Below are positions 49,681-60,684 of a stretch of DNA of 64,000 nt, piece by piece; the first letter of the stretch is position 1; each line of letters opens with the position of its first letter. The position numbers and the translations under genes are program-made. The stretch is from Anoplopoma fimbria (taxonomy: Eukaryota; Chordata; Actinopteri; Perciformes; Anoplopomatidae): assembly GCF_027596085.1 (NCBI RefSeq), contig NC_072456.1, forward strand, positions 24,643,218 through 24,707,217. Direction: 5' to 3'. Under the pieces are notes generated by a model. The model was not told the origin of the DNA and did no database searches. It saw only the letters and a program-made list of their open reading frames with translations.

Positions 49681-50202
49681 CTAGAAGTCCTGGTTCTTGA
49701 AGAGGTGAGTTTTCAGCCTGCGCCGAAAGATGGGTAGCGACTTTCCACGGATATGGAAGTATTGCTTTGTGGACTGGCTATGGCCCCGATACCTAACTTA
49801 AATAAGCAGCACTGCCCTCACTTTCCCAAACAGTCATACAAAGTTGCTCAGCAACAATGATTTATCTCACCTCTCTATTAACGGAGGATGTGAGACTAGG
49901 TGATCTCAAAAAGTGGCTTCCAAAAGTCATTTCATGCACAGAAAAGAAATTTGCGACACGAAAATCAAGAGTGAACACCAAATAACAGGAGCCACATTTC
50001 ACATGTGCGCTGACTAAGCGCTTAATCTTAACAGTGTTACATAGCAAATGTAGGTTTCGGATAAACATTGGACTGGTTGAAATGAATATTTGCAGAAGAT
50101 GTAAACTAAAAACAGCAATTTACAGCAGTATTGTACAAAATGTAATTCCTGTGTTGCACAGCTATAATAGGAGAAAAGAAATGTGTATTCTTTTGTGTTT
50201 CC

Positions 50203-50541
50203 TGTCACAGTCATGCCTGTTCACTCTTCTTGCACTCTGTCTATTTCTCTCAGCTCACAGCCCAGCCCCCGCTCTCTCACCACACTCTCCGCATTATGCC
50301 AGACCTTCCAGCGTTATTCGCCGGACTGACTTCCTGTTGCCGACTCTGCTTGTTTGGACTTCTCCGCCTTGCCTCTGCCCCGGTAACTGACTCAGCCTTC
50401 CGTCCCAGACCACGAGATAATATAACCCATGAGTTATCTCCTGCCTGTCTGTCTGCTGTTTGTTCGGCTTTGAATAAAGCTCCTGAACATTACTCTGTCT
50501 CCTGGTCGTACTGTACTTGGGTCCACACACCACCCGTTACA
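50203..50541 (+). mobile_element. Solo LTR (retrotransposon), 339 bp
   Basis: Begins TGTCACAG and ends CCGTTACA (TG...CA ends), is flanked on both sides by GTTTCC (50197-50202 and 50542-50547), and contains an AATAAA (around 50473) as expected of an R-region poly(A) signal. No internal gag-pol sequence lies beside it, so it is a solo LTR left by recombination. Probably Ty3/Gypsy-type by resemblance, unconfirmed. Confidence 0.8.
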
Positions 50542-50604
50542 GTTTCCCTTATAATTTCCGTTCCACTAGTTTTAAGTCTTCTTCAATACAGCGTGTCATT
50601 TAGT

Positions 50605-50735
50605 TAATTATGGTCCATTTTGAGTCAAATAGACCATAAAGCAGGGTATGCTTTAGGTCAGGGCTACTGTAATTGACAGGTCGCTACCACAGCGTTGTCA
50701 GGTCTGGAAATTGTCCATGTTTACATCTTACACCT
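50605..50735 (-). repeat. Interspersed repeat, minus copy
   Basis: Reverse complement contains ACCTGTCAATTACAGTAGCC and CATACCCTGCTTTATGGTCT, matching the + copy in fam20b intron 6 (21150-21500). Confidence 0.65.
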
Positions 50736-50762
50736 TCAACTCGTTCACAGTGTGTTTCCACT

Positions 50763-51190
50763 TCATTACATTACATGACGCTTTTATCCAAAGCTACTTA
50801 CAATTAGTGTATTCAACATAGGTATTCAAGATAACTACTAGTCACCAGAAGTCATAAGTGCATCTCATTTCTTAAACAAGCATCTAAGAGCATAAACCAG
50901 AGCAAAAGTACAGAAACAAACTAATACGAATACAATAAGTGCAACAGACTAATATGAATACAATAAGTGCAACAAACTAATATGAATTATAATATTGTAT
51001 TCGTATTAGTTTGTTCCTGCACTATACTTTTGCTCTGGTTTATGCTTTTAGATGCTTGTTTAAGAAAGGAGATGCACTTATGACTTCTGGTGACTAGTAT
51101 TTCTCTTGAATACCTATGTTGAATACACTTATTGTAAGTCGCTTTGGATGAAAGCGTCTGCTGAATGACTGTAATGTAATGTAATGTAAT
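50763..51190. mobile_element. Head-to-head pair of family B SINE-like elements (palindrome)
   Basis: A minus copy (50763-50990, from TTACATTACATGACGC) meets a + copy (50993-51190, ending (TGTAA)n). The bodies are complementary over about 190 bases at roughly 90 percent identity, so the locus can form a long hairpin. Confidence 0.85.
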
Positions 51191-51673
51191 AGACTGAAGA
51201 AGCGAGAAGGGGATCGGGTCAAGGGAGCATGTGGTGGGGCGGTTAGATGTAACAAGGTTGAGGACCTCGTTAGGGGAGAGGGGAGCAAGATAGGGTAAGA
51301 TGGGGCGTGGAGAGGGGAGGGAGAGCTGAGGGGGAAGAGCTGTAGAGGGTAGAGAGGGAGAGGGTGGACAGGGAGAGGGGGGCTGAGAGAAGGAGGATCT
51401 GATATCGTTTACTTTCTTGTCAAAGAAGCTGGCGAAATCATCAGGGAGAAGGGAGGAAGTAGGAGGAGGGGGTGGGGGTTGGAGGAGTGAAGAGAAAGTT
51501 TCGAATAGTTTTTTAGGATTGGAAGCAGAGGTTAGGATTTTAGAGCGGAAGGAAGCAGCTTTAGCAGTAGATAGAGAGGAGGAAAAAGTGGAAAGAAGAG
51601 ATAGGAAGTTAAGAAGGTCCTCCGGGAGTTTGCCTTTTCTTTGGGTAATCCACAAAACAATGATTACGTCCAC
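51190..51673 (-). pseudogene. LINE ORF2 fragment (pre-RT region)
   Basis: Minus strand reads KKLFETFSSLL, a proline-rich stretch, DDFASFFDKKVNDIRSSF and SNRPTTCSLDPIPFSLLQS, the text preceding the palm domain in teleost L2/CR1-like ORF2 proteins (consensus TCxLDPIP). It stops at the SINE junction, where the remaining frame is SINE-derived. Most of the RT is absent. Confidence 0.75.
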
Positions 51674-52632
51674 TTCTTATAAATAGTCTAGTCAAAGGTA
51701 ATTTATAACTTCCCCTTATAAAGTACATTAGAAATAACCTGACTCAACCTATTTATTTGGTTTAATCTACTGTAGACCATATCTCGGTTGCCCTGATCCA
51801 CTTCCTTCCCTTCCCTGCTGAAGGGGCTTTTCAGCTTCTGAGTCATCTTATTTAAAAAATGTACGCCATTAGGTCTTGATATGATACATTAAGGTTAAAG
51901 TATAGGCTTTTTATTTATTTATTACATCAACCGAGTTGTTAAAGAAATAATCATGTGGAATATGAAACCACTTTGCCACGTCAAGCTTGAGTGTGGTTCC
52001 ACTCTCACTAATATAAATTCTAACTTCAACCCAGACCTTTTTTGATGCCTAAACTTCCCCATATTCTTGACATAACGGGGGCAGATCATTTTAGAAAAGT
52101 CATCAGGCTCAGACAAATAACCTACTTTGTTATGAGGATGTTCAGTCGATTAGACTTTCATTTCCAACTTTCATTTCCAACAATCAAAACTTAGAAACAT
52201 TGTAGTTGCAGCTACACAGAGATGTGGCAATATGGAAATTTCCTCGAAACTTTATAGGTAAGCTGACTGCAGAAGTATGCTAAATAACAGTGAGTCAAAT
52301 TCAAAGAATGTTGTTCAGTTTTGGCATTCAATTAAATTCAATTTGCTTCATTGATATGAATGTAACAAGGACAACATTGCGTCAAGATATAATGAGATCA
52401 TAAAGAAAAGGAACAGGTTATAACTCGTAAAATCAAGAAAATAGCATTAAACCCTTGGTGTGTGTTTATGAGAGACTGGTGTGTGTGTGAGCGGGATTTC
52501 ATGACTTGTGGGGACATATGTGTGTATACACAGTCACATTGTGGGGACTCACACTTTTTACTGGGACCAAATGACATTGGTTAGGTTTCAGCAAGTAGTG
52601 GTAATGTCCCTCTATAGAGTGGACATTACCAC

Positions 52633-52634
<2 letters not shown>
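51674..52634. other. Intergenic, nothing recognised
   Basis: AT-rich sequence with no gene, RNA or named repeat recognised. Confidence 0.5.

Positions 52635-52722
<88 letters not shown>
52635..52722. repeat. (TG)n microsatellite
   Basis: About 88 bases of pure TG. Confidence 0.97.
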
Positions 52723-52724
<2 letters not shown>

Positions 52725-52929
52725 AATCATTACCTGGAAAGTGGAGGGTCTGTGTGGTTGCGTATTTAGCTCCTACATTAGATCCTCCATCACACACAGT
52801 GAGTGTCACTATCAGTTGTCAATCAATAGACAGGAAATATTCATAAAGATCAATTAAAAAACAATTAACAAAATTGTATGTGGCAACCATATTATAATAG
52901 CAAAACCTAAACATTTAGGAGCAGTAAGC

Positions 52930-53330
52930 TGTTGTGAAGCACCCAGGGAGCAAATTTTGGGTTCAGTGACTCACTCAAGGACACTTGGACATGCGGACAG
53001 AAGGACAACTAGTCTACTAGAGACGTGAACAGTGTCTCTATGGCTGATTGCAAAAAACAAGATGGTGACGGCCAAATTGCCATATTCAGGCTTCAAAAAA
53101 CAAGATGGCGATGGGCAAAAAATCACAGTATCATACAACTAAGTTACATTCTCGATTAAATTTTGAGGGAAACATGTTTTTTTCCCAGATTACAGTTGCA
53201 GTTTAAATTCTTTTTGAGTCATGCACCTCCAAAATGGCGACAGCAGGAGCAACCCACTATGAGCTCCACAACGGCTCTTCAGAAACCTGCAAGTGATGGC
53301 ATGGAGTTAATGTTCATTTTTAATACAGTC
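52930..53330. repeat. Dispersed repeat remnants with 'AAACAAGATGGCGA' motif
   Basis: AAAAAACAAGATGG occurs twice, 45 bases apart, with AAAATGGCGACAGCAGG later. A stretch at 53163-53208 is the inverted complement of 54128-54174. Probably two diverged copies of one repeat. Confidence 0.45.
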
Positions 53331-55999
53331 TACGTAGCCTACCTGTAAAAACAATGTGTGTGGAAGCTTCAGCAAAACTCTTATGGACCTTATGGAACTT
53401 GACTCTGTGATCAAGATTATAAATTTCTTCACAATCTGAGACATGAACATATAAGTAGGAGTAACAAGTGGATTTTTTACTTCTTGTGTATTTAGGAAAG
53501 TCTGTGGTGTGCTTCCATACGTCACAAAACCATTTATTTTCCACAGTCCATCAGGTTGCCCATCTGATCATAATTTTACTCCCCCTACCGTGACCCTGAG
53601 TGTCAATGTAGAGCTCGCCTACAGTCCCTCCAACCATCATCCATTTCCTCTACTTTTGATCTTCCGTGGGAGGTGGAGTTGGAACAGAACATATCTACCA
53701 ATATCATTGGCCTGTCTTTCCGCTGTGACACATAAACATCCCCTTCATGACAGCAGATCTCCCACCACACAGGTCAGCTGACTTCCTGTGTGAATGTCTG
53801 AGGGCAGGTGAACAAGCTGTCCATTCATTCTCACAGTGTCAGACTACATAACAGGTAACAACACATGCTTGTTAGCAACGATGATGAGATATTTTTCCCA
53901 TCATAAAGTGTCATTTCTTCCACTCATGGTTCATCCCTTAATTCACTCCCTGTTCGCAGAAATGATCCTCTTTTTGGCAGGAGACTGCTCATTTAAATGT
54001 CAACTTTAACCATTACATACGTAACTTCAGCTACCTAACAAACGCATTTATTAAGCCAAACTATGATATATTTTAGCATAACCAAGTGGTTTGTTGTCGG
54101 GGGGGTTCAGTTTACATTACATGTTTTTAAACTGCGACTGTAATCTGGGAAAAAATATGTTTCCCTCAAAATGTCAATGAAAATGCAGTTAAATTGCATC
54201 TCCTATTTTTTTTTTCACTTTTAATAACTTGATGTGGCCCCCAGGAATCAAGGTCTTTGCAAACCAAGTCTTTATATTTCTTAAGTGTTTAATCTTCCCA
54301 ACTGCGTTTTGATATTCTATTCTTTGCAAAATGCACAGAATACCATTAGCAAGAAGCTATCGCTAGGCTGCCTATAGCATTATCACTGCTTATCTTTCGT
54401 ACATCCTCTGTTTTAACAATTAGTACCAACCTACTATCTTCAAATTCAACATCTCTGTATTCTTTTAATTTGTTCGTCGTAAAGTGCTTTGTGGTGAGAG
54501 ACGAATGAACGAAGTGCCATTTTGGATGATGATATTTGCATTTACGGTGGCTCTGATGATCAACTCTGACGAAAATCAGACTTGACCAGAATTTAACTTT
54601 TAAAATACCTACATGGTGGATAAGCTTGTCACAAATATCATCCCAGTATTAATTAATGTCTAAATCTTTTCAGTAATATAATATTCAGTGTTATGTACCC
54701 TACCCATATAGATGACCGGAGGTAATTCTTGCACATTTGATAATTCAGCATCTCATGTTCTTTTTATAGACATTTTTTAAAGATGAGATGGATGGGGGGG
54801 ACTTCCACAGACTCTGTCACCTCCGTCTGCAAGAAAGTTCTCAGTTTCATTTAAATGTAGAAGATTCAATCTATGAAAGCAGTCAAAGAAAGTACCTTAG
54901 TTTGGTTCAGTTTAAGTCATTTTGTTTGTAGGGTTTTCTGAACACAACAACACACATTTCAATTTAAAATCAGAATTTGGTTGATTGATTTACTGTCAAA
55001 GATACAAACAACCGCGGCATGTGACATTTGGGAAGGAAGGGTTGCTTCCTGGCAGGTTAAGTTATATGGGTCAGAGAAACTGCTTTCAAAATTGTTTTCA
55101 AATCTTGTTTGCACATTTGCAGTAGATGGAGCAAAAGGTTCCTTAAAGTCATTAAGACAAAACATATGTGTGTGAACTGTTGCACAAACTCAGGATAATT
55201 AAACTATGACCGTCGATACATCTCATTATGAAATCAGGTTGACAGTTGTTGACAGTCTTAAAAGATATATAAATTAAACATCCTTAATTAGTACGTTTTA
55301 ATTGTTTTACAGTCAAAAACTCAACTGCTCTGTTTCATTAGGACTGTGTAGTGTGTTCAGATGAGATTGAAAAATCTGACAAGACAACAACTATAACTGT
55401 CATCACATTTTTATTCAAGTGTTGCCAAACTGAGAAAAGCAAGGGCAAAAACACAGGAAGCTTTAGTTTTAAATAACCAAAGGTTTTAAAGTTGGCAGAA
55501 AACAGTGTTTTCATGTTGGACAACATTATATTTATAGAAAATATGTTTTTACTAGGCCTTTAACATATTAGCATATGAACAATCCATTATTTTCCTCTCT
55601 TGCCAACTATTAAATATTTCACAACACAGCTTGTTTACCTTAAATGTGTATTTGTCCAAACAAACAGATGGAAGTGATCAGTGATCAGTCACGTCTTTTC
55701 TCCCACCCTCCTCCTACTCATTAGACACTTAATGTTTAAAAAATGTATCGCAAATGTCTCTAACTTCCGATCCAGCCTTATCTTGGTGGCGCCCAGGGTT
55801 GAAAAATATAAACAGTGCTCTAGGATGTCCTTATATGGACAGAATGAGTAAGTGAGGTCGATGAATAATGTAAAAAAAAGGCAGGAAGTAAAAACAAAAC
55901 ATGACACATGAGGAGTAAACATGGGAAATAACAAAGGAAACTCACATACAATTAATGAATATGATGGGATAAGGGAAGGGAACACAACAAACAGTACAT
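53331..55999. other. Gene-poor intergenic sequence
   Basis: Apart from the inverted repeat partner at 54128-54174, nothing is recognised. Open frames are short and without motifs. Confidence 0.5.
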
Positions 56000-56260
56000 T
56001 CATTCATTGTCCGTAACTGCTTCTCCTATTCAGACTACTGCAGGGCTGACATATATAGACAGACAACCATTCACATCCACACCTACGGGCAATTTAGAGT
56101 CTTCATTGACCTAACTGCATGTATTTGGACTCTGCGAGGAAGCCGGAGAACCCTGAGATCATACAAACTCCACACAGAAGGCCCATCTAGCCAGGGAATT
56201 GAACCCAAGCCCCTCTTGCTGTGAGGCTACAGTGTTAGCCAACACTACACCGTGAAGCCC
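56000..56260 (+). repeat. Diverged copy of a common teleost repeat
   Basis: Contains AGACAGACAACCATTCACAT, CACCTACGGGCAATTTAGAG and GAGGAAGCCGGAGAACCC. A better preserved copy lies at 61878-62164. Confidence 0.7.
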
Positions 56261-56634
56261 ACAAACAAAGCGAACAGCCCCCCCCCCAGATAATTGATAA
56301 CATAAAAACAAAGACAGATAAATTAATAAAGTGCAGTAAAACATTCTAACGGCCCTAGAGACTTATCAGATCTTGGACTTCATATGTGACGTCTGCCTGT
56401 AGTTTACATTATAGTTTGCTTAGCTCAGTTTAAGCGAGACCTACTAGCAAGAAAACAGCCACATCCAAACCATATCAACGCCATTTGGAAAGTGTTTGGT
56501 AGTTTTGTTGCCATAAATTGTTTACAAATCTAAAAGAATCTTAGCAAGTTCAGCATTAAACCTCATCTCTTTACTCACCAAGAGTGGTCTCCAGCGGAGG
56601 AAAGCCACACGAAACTCAATATTTTGACTAAGTA

Positions 56635-57235
56635 TCTCATTATTAATAAGTAAAAAATATTGAAAACATTTCTTATTATTTAGAGGAAGAAAGTATCTAA
56701 TCATTTTGAGATATAGGACATTATTTGAAGATGCTGACTCATTATTTTGAGATGCTAACTCATTATTTGAGATATAAGTCATAATTTTGAGATGCTAACT
56801 TTTGAGTTTCTAAGTCATTGTTTTGAGATACTAAGTCATTATATTGAGATGATAACTCATTGTTTTGAGTTTCTTAGTCATTATTTTGAGATGCTAGGTC
56901 ATTGTTCTAAGATACTAAGTCATTATATTGAGATGATAACTCATTGTTTTGAGTTTCTTAGTCATTATTTTGAGATGCTAGGTCATTGTTCTAAGATACT
57001 AAGTCATTATTTGCGATATAAGTCATTATTTTGAGATGCAAACTCGATGTTTTGAGTTGATAACTCATTGTTTTGAGGTACTAAGTCATTATCTGAGAGA
57101 GAAGCCATTATTTTGAGATGCTAACTCTATATTTTGAGATACAAAATCATTACTTTGAAATGTTTCATTAATTTTTAATACTAAGTCATTATTTTGAGAT
57201 GCTAACTCATTATTCTGAGATAGGTTCTCATTAAA
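56635..57235. repeat. 21-22-bp minisatellite (TCATTATTTTGAGATGCTAAC)
   Basis: Tandem imperfect copies of a unit close to CATTATTTTGAGATGCTAAC with variants at the ends. A longer block of about 110 bases is itself repeated (around 56840-57005), a higher-order step. Confidence 0.85.
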
Positions 57236-57693
57236 AACACTTACAGGATCTTTTTTTTCATCACAGTGGCAGAAATGAGCTTCCATGGGCTTGACCAAAA
57301 AGTAAGACCTGCTCAGTTACTTGCAGTAATGATTGTTTATGTAGTCCACCGATCTGCAGCCTACATTTCTGGTAAACTCATACTTTCCATTTCATTCACA
57401 CAGGGAGGACATAGGCACATTTCTTGGACAACACACCCACACTTTTTGGTACTGTGCTCCCAAAACTGCAAAAGTGTGATGGCTGTGGGGAGCGGAGAGC
57501 CGGTGTGGAACCAGTTTCTGCTGCAGGCTGAGTCATTATGAACCCGATTATGCATCAGAGAGGACACTGTCAGAGGGGACACTGGAGGAGCGAGAGAGAG
57601 ACCTACTTAAAAACATCTCGCACCTCTCTATGGAAAATCAAAAAGAGTTGTGTGAGATGAATCTGCAGAGAGGATACCAGGCAGATATCGTAA
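57236..57693. other. Short intergenic segment
   Basis: A 91-codon open frame (57266-57541) has no recognised motif or splice context. Nothing else seen. Confidence 0.4.
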
Positions 57694-57708
57694 TTGAGAG
57701 AGAGAGAA

Positions 57709-57748
<40 letters not shown>

Positions 57749-57760
57749 GAGAGGGGAGGA
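57694..57760. repeat. (GA)n microsatellite
   Basis: GAGA tract with AAGA interruptions. Arg/Glu-rich frames over it are artefacts. Confidence 0.9.
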
Positions 57761-59025
57761 AGAAACACAGACAGAGACGGAAACAGAGAGGGACAGGGGA
57801 GTCCCCCATGCTCAGCTACAGACGAGCTTATCGGTCCCTCCTCCACACGGGCCAGATAGGCTTTTATATCACATCATGAGTGGGCAAATCTGTCTGCTGC
57901 CGGCTGTGTTTATTGCTGTTTTCCCCAAACAGCGTCAAGATACCACTGCGGGACCCCCCCCCCCCCCTCCCTCTGCAAATATCTGTGAACTGCTCCGGCT
58001 GCATTAAGCTTCACAGACATGTTACTTGTGAGCAATGTATAGAGATTTAATGCATACTGTACAATTCCAGGAACCCTCCTTGCTGACTAAAATAAGAAAA
58101 TACATGGTGGACCCCCTTAGAGCTGTTGTTTGTTTTTTGTACGCTGTCAGATAAAAAGGTGCAGTCCCCGCAACAACTGGATTCAGCTCTGCGCCTTTTA
58201 TTTGGGAGAAAGTGTTGGTATCGGTATGAGTGTTAAGTTGAATAAATGAAAAACACTTTGAAGGAATCAGATAAGTAAACAAATTAATGTTCAAAGACCC
58301 CGCTGTGAAATATTGGTAACTGCACAGAAAAAGTATATGAGAAAGTGAATGCAGATAATGCGTTAGATTTAAAAACGATTGACTATAACATCCTACACAT
58401 AATCCATCAAATGAGCAACGTGGATGGCTTTCTGCATTTTCTATGTACTTGCTTTATGCTCTCTTTATTCACAGTAATTATTATGGAATTATTATGAATG
58501 ACTCTTTTGCATCTTTTATTGCAGGTTCACATCACGTGTTTCATGACTTTTCTCGTTAGCTTTCCAAATCTAAGAGTCTAATGACGCGCTGGCCAGGTTT
58601 CTACACATAAAGTACACAAATCAAATATTTGCAAAATTAAATTGTTTGGCTCAAACTTTTGCCTTTCAGGTTACAAAGTCTGCCACTCTAAACCAGATTT
58701 ATCCTGCATGAATTAATTTATTTTGCTGAAAAAAATGTTCTGTAAGTAAAGGTAGCAGAAACTTAATTTTTCCATCTTGGATAATCAAAAGAAATGTCAA
58801 TTTCCAGTTGTCATCGTGACATTAAATCTTCTTAAATGTACTACAAGTACCACGTTACTAAGTTTGTCCAATATTATCCCAGCAACAACACAAATGCTAA
58901 AACTGCGGAGGCTTCCAAAGCTCTAGAAATCCCCAAATGGCGTCATTTTGTGTGTTCACTAACAAAGACCACGCTTATCACGAGATTATGACTGATTTAT
59001 TACGAATGTGAGTCAGAGGGATGGG
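57761..59025. other. Intergenic, no gene recognised
   Basis: Contains a poly-C run at about 57954-57967. No coding or RNA signal was recognised. Confidence 0.5.
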
Positions 59026-59029
59026 TTAG

Positions 59030-59200
59030 GGAAGGGGTTGGAGGGATGAGGGGATGAAGGGATAAGGGTCGAGGGATGAAGGGGTAGGGGTCAAGGGATG
59101 AAGGGATGTAGGGAAGGGGTCGTGGGAAGAAGGGATGAGGGTAAGGGATGGAGGGTAAGGGAAGGAGGGGTGTAGGGTAGAGAAGCAGGGAGGGTAAAGA
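59030..59200 (+). repeat. G-rich tandem repeat (GGGATGAAGGGAT type)
   Basis: Irregular copies of GGGATGAAGGGATAAGGGTC on the + strand, with many GGG runs at short spacing. It lies immediately downstream of the minus-strand tyrosine recombinase and may belong to the retroelement's 3' non-coding region. Confidence 0.7.
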
Positions 59201-59330
59201 AGGTTGATGACTGATGGTGGGAGGAGAGCGATGGTGTCCGGTGGCTGGCAGGAACAGGGGGATTGGAGACTCTTGGGTGGGGGCTGTCTCTCCGGAAGGT
59301 CAGGTGGCGCAGAGTCCCCAAAAGACAGCT

Positions 59331-60419
59331 TCAAGAGGACAGGTGCCGATGTGCGTTTCTGATGTCATTTAGGTTGGAATGGATGTAGGTGAGGTACGCG
59401 GGGGACGACCAGCGGCCGAGGATCTTGATGACGTGGTCGGGGATTCCTTGGCTTGAGGCGGTGGAGGCGGCCCCGATGCGGAATGAGTGGCCTGAGTAAT
59501 ATTCCGGGTGTATACCGGATTTATGGAGGATTTGGCGGAAGTGGTGGTGAAACCAGGTTCTTGTGGCTCCTTTGCCTGTCTCTGTGATGAAAAGCGGGTC
59601 CTGTGGAGAAGTTCCGCTGGCTAATCTTGCGCTTATGTAGTCACATATGGGTTCGAATGGACTTAGGTATGAGTTTAGTCGAAAGATGTAGATGGGCTGG
59701 GGCGGACCAGACTGGTTGGTCTTGCTGCGTTTGAGGTGGTAGATGATGGTGTCCGGATGGTGGATGGAGATGTCGGACATGGTGGCGTGTTGCGATGGAT
59801 GGTGGTCAGAGTTCTGAGCGGTGAATTCCGAGCAGCGCAGGAAGCCGAAGAAGGCCAGCAAGAACATGGACTCCAATGCTTTGTCCATGAAGGGAGATAG
59901 GTAGCCTGAACGGGGTGTTTGGATGCAGCGGGTAAGGAGGTCCGAGGTGAGGGGCAGACGTTTAGGCGTGGGGTGTGGTTCGGCTTTACGGAGACCTTTG
60001 AGTAACATGGTGATGTGTGAGTGGGACGCAGCTGGACAAGGAGTGCCTGAGGAAAGTTTGGCGAAGAAGTTGATTCCGCTTATGTAGACCCGTATAGTGG
60101 AAGGCTTGATCTTGAGGAGTGAATGGGCGAACGTGATGAAGTTCGTGAGGGTCAGGACGTCGAGTGAGGGGAATGGAAGGCCGAGGGAAGCGTGGAAGGC
60201 TTTAAAGCTATTCCATCCGGTGAGGTATGATGAGAGTGTTCTGGGGGCGACGCTGTTGAGGATGGCGTCTTGGGAGGCAGAGATTAGGTGTTCTAGTAGC
60301 GGGGTCAGTTGAAGATGGTGGCTGAAAACGGTGGGAACGGAGTTGGCAGAGGGTCCGCGGCTGGCGCCAATCGTCTGAATTTCGGCTGTGGCGTAGTGGA
60401 GAGTAAGGTAGTTCTCCAA
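59331..60419 (-). CDS. Tyrosine recombinase of the DIRS-order element, intact frame
   Basis: 362 codons without a stop. A SAM-like N-terminal core-binding region (SSYLTGWNSFKAFHASLG) is followed by the catalytic domain with all expected residues in order: Arg195 (FFGFLRCSEFT), Lys230 (IYHLKRSKT), His311-x-x-Arg314 (GHSFRIGAAS), Trp337 in place of the second His (ILGRWSS) and candidate nucleophile Tyr345 (AYLTYI). This family cuts and rejoins DNA through a 3'-phosphotyrosine and integrates circular DIRS cDNA. The first 12 residues (MENYLTLHYATA) are read from the inserted SINE, so the native start is lost or lay in the preceding ORF. Whether it is expressed is unknown. Confidence 0.85.
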   Translation of the reverse strand: MENYLTLHYATAEIQTIGASRGPSANSVPTVFSHHLQLTPLLEHLISASQDAILNSVAPRTLSSYLTGWNSFKAFHASLGLPFPSLDVLTLTNFITFAHSLLKIKPSTIRVYISGINFFAKLSSGTPCPAASHSHITMLLKGLRKAEPHPTPKRLPLTSDLLTRCIQTPRSGYLSPFMDKALESMFLLAFFGFLRCSEFTAQNSDHHPSQHATMSDISIHHPDTIIYHLKRSKTNQSGPPQPIYIFRLNSYLSPFEPICDYISARLASGTSPQDPLFITETGKGATRTWFHHHFRQILHKSGIHPEYYSGHSFRIGAASTASSQGIPDHVIKILGRWSSPAYLTYIHSNLNDIRNAHRHLSS

Positions 60420-60678
60420 TCAGAGGGTCGGTGGTTCGATACCCGGCTTCGGCAGTCGATATGTCCTTGGGCAAGACACTTAACCCCAAGTTGCTCCCGA
60501 AGGCTTGCCATCGGTGTGGACTGGATGTTGCATGAATGTTAGTTAGAGTCTGATGGTGTCACCTTGCATGGTAGCCTGTCATCAGTGTGTGAATGGGTGA
60601 ATGATATGTAATATACTACTGATTGTAAGTCGCTTTGGATAAAAGCGTCTGCTAAATGACTGTAATGTAATGTAATGT
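60384..60678 (+). mobile_element. tRNA-derived SINE inserted in the DIRS element
   Basis: GGCTGTGGCGTAGTGG start, B box GGTTCGATACCC, body as in the two other copies, tail GCTTTGGATAAAAGCGTCTG and (TGTAA)n. AATTTC on both sides (60378-60383 and 60679-60684) is a short target-site duplication. It separates RNase H from the recombinase. Confidence 0.88.
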
Positions 60679-60684
60679 AATTTC

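Noticed and set aside
57628..58007. Arg/Glu-rich and Ser/Leu-rich frames up to 125 codons
   Set aside because: They translate the (GA)n tract in two directions.
59026..59334. Proline-rich 102-codon minus-strand frame after the recombinase
   Set aside because: It translates the G-rich tandem repeat; the recombinase already ends with its own stop.
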